From Hevea brasiliensis (taxonomy: Eukaryota > Streptophyta > Magnoliopsida > Malpighiales > Euphorbiaceae), in contig NC_079510.1 in assembly GCF_030052815.1 (NCBI RefSeq), positions 35,930,167 to 35,994,166 of the forward strand: a stretch of 64,000 nucleotides of DNA, written 5' to 3'. The position numbers were made by a program, and so were the translations under genes. Positions 35,491 through 45,506 of the stretch are shown piece by piece. The notes below the pieces were generated by a model that was not told the DNA's origin, did no database searches, and saw nothing but the letters and a program-made list of their open reading frames with translations. Each line of letters opens with the position of its first letter. Within the stretch, counting starts at the first letter, position 1.

Positions 35491-38400
35491 TTACATTTTT
35501 AATAGCTTCACCGGTATATTCATTCTGTAACCATAAGTTTTACTTCTTTTTGTCTGGTTAGATGCAGTTTCATTACCATAAGTAGGTTTTTTGTCAATAA
35601 AAACTTCATTGGCCGTGCTTGACCTAAGCTGTAAACTAGAATTGCCCCTACCACCTCTACCTGTATCAGCATCTCTTCCACTACCATTGCCTCTACCTAT
35701 ACTAACACCCTTTCCACCAATGACAATAGTGATAGGTACATTACTTAATGGAGTGTTTGTCATAGCACCACTTCCACTACCCTTACCACTTCCATTGCCT
35801 CTACCATCCCTACTCACACTGCCTCTGCAACTCCCATAGCCTCTACCACTTCCATTACTAGAAACCCTTCCACCAGTGTAAGTTATGCTAGGTACATTAG
35901 CAATTTGAACTAATGTAATAGTAGATGTATCAGTTCTTGGAATTTACAGTAGAAACAAAATTTATTAGTATAAGTAGCAGATAATATTGAGATGCAATTT
36001 ATAAAAAAAAATTAAGTTCACAATGATTATAATAATTTGCACCTCATTTGCTTATGAGGTTTTTAATGGACATGTTTTCTTATTATGCCCAACCTGGTGA
36101 CATGCTTTGCAACACATTTGAACTCCACATTTGGAACTCTTTCCATATCTCTTGTTAGGGTCATCTTTATCCCTCCTTCTGTTCTTTTTGGGTCTTTCTG
36201 GCAATTTTTTTATTTCAGGTGGCTGTATATATGGGTAATCACTTTCTAGCCAAAGTCTCATCCCTCTTACTAGTTGAACAAAATACCAATAAGACTTGAG
36301 AAAAGTCTCTTTCGAATACCATATGGAAATAAAATCTTCTGGTTGTAGCTTCCTATGATACATTGCATAGATAGCATGTGCACATAGTATCCCTTTCACT
36401 TGCCAAGATCTACATGTGCATGTCTTTAACCTCAAATCCACAGTATGTCCATAATCACACTCATCTAGTTCAAAACCATTGTCCCCTTTCTATTTTAAAT
36501 GGAAATCCATTGACTTAACTTTATTTCTCTCTAGCTTCTCCATTGCTATGGGGGAAACATCATTTATCCATGTATTTACAAATCCCCTCATCATTTCTCT
36601 CCATGACTTATACCCTAATTTCCTCAAGCATTGTGATTATCGACTTAAATCTAGCTTGTAAAATCCAACCATTAAATGTTTCACACATGTTATTCTCTAC
36701 TACCTCACAACAACCACCTAATTTAATAAATGCCTTACAAAAAGTAATGTGATTGTAACCTAAAAAATCCTCCATAATATATGTTTCCAGCTTGTTCAAC
36801 TCTTTTAGATTGTCTTTCAACTCAACCTCAATGGTAGCCCATATATATGTCCAAAACTTTTTCCTTCTTTCTGCCCCTCTCCATTTCTTTGACCAATTTA
36901 CCCAAATGTGTCTTACACACATTCTGTATTCCACCCCTGGAAGCACCTCTCTAATTATAGGAATCCAACCCTATAAACAACAAATACAATAAACATAATA
37001 TGGTAAATGGACATTATTATAATGTAACCAATGACAATAATTTAATTGTATAGCAATACCTTTTACATATCACTGACATATGTCCATCCCTCCCCTGTGT
37101 CAATCCCAGGGTCTTCCATACTCACTATAGCCCAAGCAACTATATACATTTGATTATTTCCATCTTTTGACAAAACCACCAATAATTGCCCTTTACATAC
37201 CCCTTTCAGAAAAGCTCCATCTAATCTAATTATTCTTTTGCATCCGTCAATCATTCCCTGTTTCAATGCCCTAAAAAAAACATAAAAATGAGTGAGTTGT
37301 TGCATCCCTTCAACTGTCTCCTTAATTTTAACAAAATAGGTAGTCCTTGGGTTACTCCTCTTGATCTCATCAACATAATCATGTAATATGGCAAATTCAA
37401 CCTTATACTTATCACACCTTATCCCTCCGTAAGGCATAACATGATCCCGTAGTATACCTAATGAATTATCGAACTTTGCCTACTGATAATCCATTAAATA
37501 CACTACAAGGGATTTTAAACAATTTCAATTCATTTTAAATGGTAGAATAATTTTAAAGCATTATTTAAAAGCCTTTAATTGAAGTTTAAATTATAAGTGA
37601 GAATTTTAGTCAATTTCATTTTCCGCAATTTTATAAAAATTTCGGCAAAGTGTCGGCTGTAATTTGGAAAAATAGTTCTTCAAAACCTGAAAGAAAAACA
37701 CTTCTAATACAAATTTCTCAATCTTAACTTCAATAATCCTCAATTCAACACAATGTCAATTCATTTTCAATATCCATCAATACTCAATTCAACACAATCT
37801 CAATTCATTTTCAATATCCATCAATACTCAATTCAACACATTTTAAAATAAACATCAATTTTATTTAATATATTCAATATAAACATACAAGTCTTAATTT
37901 TACAGAAAAGAAACAAAAATAATATCATTATAAATTATACTGTACAACTGCTCAACTAGTACAAAAGATACATATGAATAAAAATATTTACATCAAACTA
38001 AATGTTAAGGGTATAAATAATATACCCATATAAAAATCCTCAAACGGTGCTCTCCTATCACTGTAGCAGCTCATTCTGCTGCTTTGTCCTTTTCCCTATC
38101 TGCGACAGCAAATAAAGCCATCGTTGAGTAACTTTTACTCAGTGGTGTATAATAAAAATTTAAAGATATTAAACATCAAATCATACATCAATAGATACAT
38201 TATTAAACCCTTTCACAACCACATTTCATGAAATTGATGTTAACTTTTATAATACTATTTTATCAAAATAATTTATAAATCATAGTGTTGTCAATCAATA
38301 CACAACTTAGGTCATGACACAAAATTTTTTATCAATGCCGTGTTGCATTCCACGACAAAGCAATCTCAACCCCGCTAATCGAAATCAATTAGGAAGGTGG

Positions 38401-41400
38401 CTAGCTAGCTATATGAGTACTCATCCAATCTCAACCTCAAACTGGCAAGCCAGAGAGGGAGGAACATAGTCTATCTCAACCTCATAAATGGAGAAGGAAT
38501 ACAACGATACTGTCATGCTAAGTGTGAATCAAAAACCAATTCCAAAATCATATTATTCAAACATTTCATGCAAACACTAAGCAATTTTCATTTCAAAATT
38601 TTATTTACGAAGTAGGCAACACAACATTTCTCAAAGCTATAATAAGCATAAATTATTCCAAAATATATTCAAATAAATTTTCTAATAGCAAACCAAAAGT
38701 GAAAAATTATTGTGCACAAACCTCGTAAATTAGCTTTTCCTTACTTCACTCCCGTCGATTTCCTTCCTCGGGAGGCCCTTTCTCTACTGAAACAAAAAAT
38801 TAAGGTATTTCAATATTTTTCTAAATTATATCTAACCATAATTCTAGTAATTGCAATTTGCATTTTAAAGTTACTTATAAGGTCTTATAAGAGCTCTTTA
38901 TATTCTTGGTTATGAAAGTTACTATTCATTTGATCAATTGGGTAAAATGTTGACTTTCTCATACTTAATAGATATACTAGTTTTAATTTCACCCACATAT
39001 CACATTTTGGGTTAGAATTATGTTAGCATTGAGTGCTAATTAAAATTCTAAACTCCCCAAGTAAAATTAAAAAATTTCATTTTTGGGTCACTTGATTCTA
39101 CTATTTCATTGGACCTTATACAGTAGAAATTTGGCCAACTTTCCTTCATCAAAGTTGTTCCTTATTGTCCTAGCTTTAATTCTCTTTTTGAATCACTCTA
39201 TTTAGAGTTTTGTAGCTCAAGTTATGCCTCTTTTTCTAAGGTTGGCCGGATTGATCAAAAATCCAGAAATCCTGGACAATTAGGGTTCTGGCAGATTTAG
39301 AGACCTAAGTTTGGTTAGCAATTTGACTTGGTTATGGTCAGAATTTGGGTTTATGTTTTTTATGAAAGTTGTTTTTGCTATGTCTAAGCTTTCCATTGGT
39401 ATAAAAATCAGGTTATTTGGACCTTTTTACTCCAAGTTAGAACTAATTGAACAAGTACTATTCATATGGTCAATTTTGTACAGTGACAGGGCACCTAATT
39501 CGGATTCAATCCAATTTTTTACTAACTTGTAGTCAGTTTTAGGGCAAGGTTTCTACATGAAAATTGTTGCTTTGGGTCTTACTTTTCATCTTCAATTAGC
39601 TTCACACCAATTGGAGTAACAGAATTTCAATTATAGCCATTTAAGTGGACCATAGTCAAGCTGTCTAGAATTGGATATTATCATTCACAAGTCAATTCCA
39701 ATTTCAATCATTCCATCACACTCCAAATCACACCAATTGACTAATTTAAGCCATAATTAGGTCAATTGGCATCAATTCACCAAACCCCTAAATTTCTCCC
39801 AAATTTTCAATTGTCAAGAACCCTAATTCACCAATTAGCACAATTCATGAAATCAAAGTGTGTAAAACACATTTACATACTAAATCAAGCTTAAATACAC
39901 ATTTAATTCCAATAAATTCCATCAAACCCCATGCATACTCAAGCTGTCCGAAACTCCTAAGGTTCCATACCATGGCATTTTTGTTTTATTTTTAGCAATT
40001 TCCAACTTAATTAAAGTGCCTAATCATAATTATAAAGAGAGAAATGGAAAGTTACTACTAACCTCTTTGGTAGGATTCCCAAAGCTTCACTTCTTCATAT
40101 TTCTTCTTTCTTTTTGCTCAAATCTTCTTACCAAAGCTCAAACACAAGTTTTAATTAAGGGATTTAGGGAATTCATGGCAAGAATTAGGGTTTAGAAAAG
40201 CTTACAAGTGAGTTTTAGTGGAGGTGATGAAAGAAATGAGAGATAGAAGTGAGAGAGAGGGGCGGCCACAAGGTGGAAGAAGGTAAAAATAATTTATTTT
40301 TTTAATTGTCTTTTTATGTTACATTTATCTCCAAAATTTCAAATTTTAAAAATTAAAATTTATTGTATCATGCATGTGTCATCCATGATGTCATATTCTT
40401 TTTCTTTTTGAATTTTCATTTCTTTTTCTTTCCTTTCACCTCTTTAATTTTAATCTAGTTTTTAATATTTTAATTTCCTACATTTTATTGGACATTTAGG
40501 CCAAAAGTCACCTCTAAGGGTGAATTGACCATTTTGCGCCTCACCAGTCTGATCCGTTTCTCCAATAGCATTTAATTGCTTCTGGAACCCTGGTTCAATT
40601 ATTTGAATTAGTTCTCAATTCTTTTCTGTGGCTGTCACAATACCATTAGCTTTGCAATAATTCTTAGGCCTAGGGTGCCATAAGGTCCCACTAAAAAATA
40701 AGGCAGCTACTGACCTCACAGTCACTTTCCGGTTCGGTCACCTATCGCTATGGCCTTGGCTCATTTAACCCAGTATGCCTTGTTTTCTTCATTTGCATTA
40801 ACCTTCATGTAATGGCTATTAATTTTTGTTTATGGCTTTTCTAGATGACTTAATTATGATTCTAAGCCTCTTAACTGTCCGAACCGACACTGGTTATTGG
40901 AACAGTGGAATGTATAAAACTAATGCATATAGGGGTGTTACAATAATCCCTTAAGGCCTTTGTTAACACCTTTATTTTTGCCCTCCTACAAATTGTTCTA
41001 TGTACATGAACCTTCAAATCCTCCCTACACAACCTTTGAATTTTTGCAACTTTAATACGTGGTTGAGATATAATCCTTTTCTTAAATACCCTTGCTATGT
41101 ATTCTGAGTTCACTAACTTATTCTTATTTGTCCTAAAACACTTATGGCAAGGATCATATGTCTTATAGCAAAATTACTTAATTTCCTCTCAAGGCTAGCA
41201 AAAAGTAGCCATGGACATCCTACCTTGCATTTAACCTTGACCCTATCTTTTTCATTTGGTCTCATTGTTAACTGAACACCTTTACCAACTCCATACTTCC
41301 TAACAACATATTTGAACTGCTGTACATTCTCAAAAATCATTCCTAGCTTCCATTGAGCCACCTCACAATCGGGATCATAGTACACTTTAGTTCTTCTATT

Positions 41401-42014
41401 CCTTTTTTGTCTTCCTTCTATCTCTCATTCAAATTCATCTTCACTACCTAACCTACTATCTGAATCTGAATTGTCCAGATGCTCCTCATAACCTCCAATC
41501 CTTCCATTAGAACTACCATTAGATCTACTAGGACCCTCAAATGCTGCATCATTTTTAGCTACCCCAAGTGGAACTTCTAGCGAATCAGCTTCATTATTTG
41601 CCTTAGATCTCCTATGCTCATACTACTTAACATTACCCCTTGCTGCTCTCAACTCCACATCAACATCATGCCTTCACCACCATCTCCTGTCTCACTATCT
41701 ATTCCCTCTTCAATAGATTTGTCACTCTCTTCCTCAGTTTCTATATAATCATCTTTAGGGATAAGATCTTCTTCTTCATTAGTGTTCTCAACTTCATATC
41801 CAACATCATCCTCATAGTCAGCTTCTGTAACCCCTTCAACATCAACTTCTGCTTCATTATTTGCATCAAATCCACCTACTCCTTCATTATCTACTTTAAC
41901 TCTTGTGTTACCCTCACCCTCTATACATATAGGTAACAACATGAGATACATAGAAATCAATTGTATCACCACTCTTGACCTGCTAGCAATTCTAGCACAA
42001 TAGATTCTATCCAT
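35491..42014 (-). pseudogene. MULE transposase pseudogene
   Basis: Parts in transcript order: an acidic N-terminal segment (42014-41649); a MuDR-type DNA-binding region (41385-40943, with MIFENVQQFKYVVRKYGV); the core (37409-37063 and 36960-36608); a SWIM zinc finger (about 36435-36370, CTCRSWQVKGILCAHA); a CCHC knuckle (36120-36065, CKACHQVGHNKKTC); and a Gly/Arg/Ser-rich tail (35880-35491). Catalytic candidates are Asp in RLDGAFLKG, Asp in VSDM and Glu in NNMCETFN. A short intron (about 36961-37048) fits GT-AG. Just before it a CAA codon appears to have become TAA. Further stops and frameshifts exist (for example 41386-41640 and 36442-36607), so it is inactive. Confidence 0.85.
37410..40942 (-). 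mobile_element. Solo LTR of a Tekay-type element, 3533 bp
   Basis: On the minus strand it begins TGTAACACCCC and ends AAGGTGTGATA (TG..CA mutated to TG..TA). Flanks are ATACT (37405-37409) and ATAAT (40943-40947), 4 of 5 identical. No coding region of an element lies inside. Removing it restores the MULE transposase frame exactly: ...KALRDY joins KVEFAILHDY. The same family is present at 1-158. The block at 40499-40540 resembles that of the 19086-30145 element. Confidence 0.88.
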
Positions 42015-42801
42015 ACGTTCCTAAAATCCTCATTCTCATGCCCTTGTTTCCTGTAATAAACACTTCGATTGCAAAATACCATAAGTCCTTTGTGTACTCA
42101 AAAAGCTTAATAATAGACATTAGGGTCAACTTGGCTGATAACATTCACTCTCCCACCTCTGTACCTGGGGTTTCGATCATTTACAAAAATGCCACCATGG
42201 TGTCATCTCAATCTTATCCATAAATTTACCATACTGTTGAGAAAAACAAAGAGCAATAAACAAATCAAACACACATTCTTGGGACCACATATAAATACAT
42301 TGACTCTTGTTAAAGAAGTAGAAATAGATACATGCAAAGGAAGTAACAGAATAGACCTCTACTAGCCCACAAATAAAAACAAACACCACAACACCAACTG
42401 ACCTAATAATGCTAAAACCAGATTGAGGAAAATTCTAACAACTTACCTGCGATTTCTTGAAATGTGGTAATACTTGAAATGTGGTAATACTCTTCAAAGC
42501 AACTATGGCATCAATTACTTGAAATGAAATGTGGTAATACTTCCCTATTGAAAGTAGATGTTAAGAGAATTTGGAAATTTCATTCTTCAATGAGAAATTA
42601 GGAATTCAATAATATAGGATGCATTTTATATTTTTTCATTATGACACCTCAATATTATTTATATACGTCAAACACGTGAGACTCACACGTTTTGGCTTGT
42701 GAATCATAAGTATTTAATAGTTCCAATTTTAAAAAGTAAAAGGGTTAAACGATACAAAAATAATGTGTAAAGTTCAGGTGCCAAAATATGCTCTTGGCCA
42801 A

Positions 42802-42816
42802 TATTATATATATACA
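42802..42816 (+). promoter_or_regulatory. TATA-like element of the PPR gene
   Basis: TATTATATATATACA lies about 90 bp upstream of the PPR start codon, at a plausible distance for a plant core promoter with a short 5' leader. It directly abuts the right end of the MULE and overlaps its target duplication. Inferred from sequence only. Confidence 0.45.
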
Positions 42817-42905
42817 CAGCACACAGCATAATTTCCCTTCGATTTCTCGTCTGTTGCTTCCCAAATTCTCGTCAACTAACTTAACTGCCTCCTATCTTGT
42901 GCCAC

Positions 42906-45074
42906 ATGAGAAATGCCCTTAAAACCCTATTATCGATAAACCCAGCAACGCATTTCAATGCTTATGCAGAAACCTGTGTTCCTCTCTTGAAACAATGTTT
43001 GATCACTGAAGGGAGTGCCCTTCATGGCCATTTTATCAAAATGGGTATATCATCAGAGAGATACGTAGCAATTAAGCTCTTGATAATGTACCTCAATTGT
43101 CGGAAATGGGCTGATGCTAATGAGATTTCAAAAGAGTTTAATGGGTTTGATCTCGTTGTGCATAATTGTATGATATCTGCTAATGTACAATGGGGAAATC
43201 TCGATGAAGCTCGTAAGATGTTCGATGAAATGCCAGAGAGAAACGATGTTTCCTGGACCGCGCTGATTTCGGGTTTTATGAAATATGGAAGAGTGAAAGA
43301 ATCAATGTGGTACTTTGAAAGAAACCCATTTCAGAATGTGGTATCTTGGACCGCAGCTATCAGTGGGTACGTGCAAAATGGGTTTAGTGTTGAAGCTGTG
43401 AAGCTATTTTTCAAACTTCTTGAATCTGGGGTCAAGGCAAATGATGTTACTTTTACCTCTGTGGTTAGAGCTTGTGCAGGTTTGGGTGATTTTGGATTGG
43501 GAATGAGTGTTTTGGGCTTAATTATTAAAACTGGATTTGAACATTATAGAGCAGTTTCTAATTCGTTGATTACATTATGCTTGAGGATGGGTGAAATAAA
43601 TTTGGCTAGAGGGGTATTTGATAGGATGAAGAAGAGAGATGTTGTTTCATGGACAGCAATACTAGACACGTACGTGGAGATGGGTGACATGGGAGAAGCA
43701 AGAAGAATCTTTGATGAAATGCCTGAAAGAAATGAGGTTTCTTGGAGTGCAATGATTGCAAGGTACAGTCAGAGTGGCTGTCCTGAAGAATCGCTGAAAC
43801 TCTTTCACCAAATGATTCAAGAAGGATTCAAGCCAAATAGTTCTTGTTTCTCTAGTGTTCTAAGCGCATTGGCTAGCATTGAAGCATTGCAAGCAGGAAT
43901 GAACATCCATGGACACGTTACAAAAATTGGGATTGAAAAAGGTGTTTATGTTGCTAGCTCTCTGATTGACTTGTACTGTAAATGTGGAGAAATTATGGAT
44001 GGACGCTTAGTATTTGATTCAATTTTGGATAAAAATGTGGTTTCATGGAATATAATGATCGGAGGGTATAGTATGAGTGGCCAAATGGAAGAAGCTGAGA
44101 ATTTGTTCAATATCATGCCTGTGCGTAATAATGTCTCTTGGAGTGCTATAATTGCTGGTTATTTAGATTGTCAACAGTTTGATAAGGTGTTTGAAGTCTT
44201 CAATGAAATGCTTTTGTTAGGATATATTCCAAATAAATCCACCTTCTCTAGCTTGCTTTGTGCTTGTGCAAGCACGGCATCTTTAGGGAAGGGTAAGGAC
44301 CTACATGGGAAGATAATTAAACTTGGGATTCAATCTGATGTTTTTGTAGGCACTGCTCTTACTGATATGTATGCAAAATCTGGGGATATTGAGAGCTCTA
44401 GGAATGTTTTTGATAGAATGTCTGTGAAGAATGAAGTTTCTTGGACAGCGATGATTCAAGGGCTTGCAGAAAGTGGTTTTGCTGAGGAATCTCTTAATTT
44501 GTTTGAAGAAATGGAAAAAAGTTCATCTATTGTCCCTAACGAGTTCATGCTCTTGTCAGTTCTGTTTGCTTGTTCTCACTCCGGATTAGTTGATCAAGGA
44601 CTGAGGTATTTTAATTCTATGGAGGCCGTTTATGGACTAAAGCCTCAGGGAAAACACTACACCTGCATTGTTGATATGCTCTCTCGAGCAGGACGGCTCT
44701 TAGAAGCTGAAGAGTTCATAAACTCCATGGCATTTCAACCTGAAACTAATGCTTGGGCAGCTTTATTAAGTGGCTGTAAGACTTATAAAAATGAGGAATT
44801 AGCTGAGAGAACAGCTAGGAAGCTTTGGGAAATGGCAGAGAAAAACTCTACAGGTTATGTTTTGCTGTCAAATATCTATGCTTCAGCTGGAAGATGGAAG
44901 GATGTTTTGAATGTTAGGAAATTAATGAAGGAAAAGGGATTGAAGAAGAGCGTTGGTTGTTGTTGGGTTGAAATTAGAGATCAAGTCCATTGTTTTTATT
45001 CAGAAGATGGAACTCACTCCCAATCAGCTGAGATTTATGGGATTTTAGAGCTCTTAAGGGATGAAATGCTCTAA
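42906..45074 (+). CDS. PLS-class pentatricopeptide repeat protein, E/E+ type
   Basis: Single-exon gene of 722 residues. The first in-frame ATG at 42906 (MRNALKTLL) is chosen; the frame is open a few codons upstream but without ATG. Successive PPR units fill residues about 75-610. They are recognised by repeated VSWTA.I.GY (residues 116, 147, 248, 279, 380, 411, 512), MFDEMPERN (105, 268) and LY.KCG (356) motifs. The C-terminal part (611-722) fits E1 and E2/E+ motifs, with GCCWVEIRDQVHCFYSEDG...HSQSAEIY. No DYW deaminase domain is present. Such proteins bind organellar RNA base by base, and E/E+ members commonly serve in C-to-U editing with a DYW partner. The first 25 residues are basic and hydroxylated with few acids, fitting mitochondrial or plastid import. 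No break seen. The MULE ends 106 bp upstream. Confidence 0.93.
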   Translation: MRNALKTLLSINPATHFNAYAETCVPLLKQCLITEGSALHGHFIKMGISSERYVAIKLLIMYLNCRKWADANEISKEFNGFDLVVHNCMISANVQWGNLDEARKMFDEMPERNDVSWTALISGFMKYGRVKESMWYFERNPFQNVVSWTAAISGYVQNGFSVEAVKLFFKLLESGVKANDVTFTSVVRACAGLGDFGLGMSVLGLIIKTGFEHYRAVSNSLITLCLRMGEINLARGVFDRMKKRDVVSWTAILDTYVEMGDMGEARRIFDEMPERNEVSWSAMIARYSQSGCPEESLKLFHQMIQEGFKPNSSCFSSVLSALASIEALQAGMNIHGHVTKIGIEKGVYVASSLIDLYCKCGEIMDGRLVFDSILDKNVVSWNIMIGGYSMSGQMEEAENLFNIMPVRNNVSWSAIIAGYLDCQQFDKVFEVFNEMLLLGYIPNKSTFSSLLCACASTASLGKGKDLHGKIIKLGIQSDVFVGTALTDMYAKSGDIESSRNVFDRMSVKNEVSWTAMIQGLAESGFAEESLNLFEEMEKSSSIVPNEFMLLSVLFACSHSGLVDQGLRYFNSMEAVYGLKPQGKHYTCIVDMLSRAGRLLEAEEFINSMAFQPETNAWAALLSGCKTYKNEELAERTARKLWEMAEKNSTGYVLLSNIYASAGRWKDVLNVRKLMKEKGLKKSVGCCWVEIRDQVHCFYSEDGTHSQSAEIYGILELLRDEML

Positions 45075-45506
45075 TTTTCAGAATATAGTCCACTTCCAAA
45101 GTTGGATTCTTAAACCCAATTGTACAATATTCTAAGCACCTGAAAATCATAGTATGGAGACTGAGTAGGAGCAAGTTTTATGCTCCTTGCCTAATTGTTG
45201 TAAAAAATAATGAACCCTAACTGTGAGCTGAAAGGTAATTTTGTTGCCAAAACAGAGAATCCATAAAGAATCCATGCTGAACAGGGAGAAGGGAGAAAAA
45301 CAACCAACGAAACTAACAGATTTTTCATTTAAAAAAACTCTGGTTTATAGGGACAAAGTAGCCCTTGCTTTCTACACATAAAATGTAGCTCCTATTACTA
45401 TCTATGGTGATTCATCAGTCACCAATGATGGATCTGTGTACATTTCATCTTCATGGCTGATGGAATAGGACTGTACATATATGTGTACTTTTTGTTTCTT
45501 TGGAAG
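45075..45506. other. Convergent intergenic region, PPR and MORC 3' ends
   Basis: About 430 bp holding the 3' untranslated regions of both genes, which face each other. No further gene or strong repeat is seen. Confidence 0.6.

Larger units (their letters stand above)
33627..42799 (-). mobile_element. Mutator-like element (MULE) with terminal inverted repeats
   Basis: The left end reads GGCCAAAAGCATATTTTGGCA. The right end on the minus strand reads GGCCAAGAGCATATTTTGGCA. The similarity extends about 100 bp inward, with a 30-bp extra segment in the left copy between two TTGGCA. Flanking 9-mers TATGTTATA (33618-33626) and AATATTATA (42800-42808) agree at 7 of 9, fitting the 9-bp duplication of Mutator elements. 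It encodes a transposase on the minus strand, now a pseudogene, and has been split by a 3.5-kb solo LTR. The left arm (33740-35490) has no supported gene. Confidence 0.82.

Noticed and set aside
37410..37437. MPYGGIRCDK as N-terminus of a transposase domain
   Set aside because: These residues come from the end of the solo LTR. The true transposase continues from 40943 to 37409.
42897..42905. Start of the PPR gene at 42897
   Set aside because: That codon is TTG. The first ATG is at 42906, so the protein is 722 and not 725 residues.
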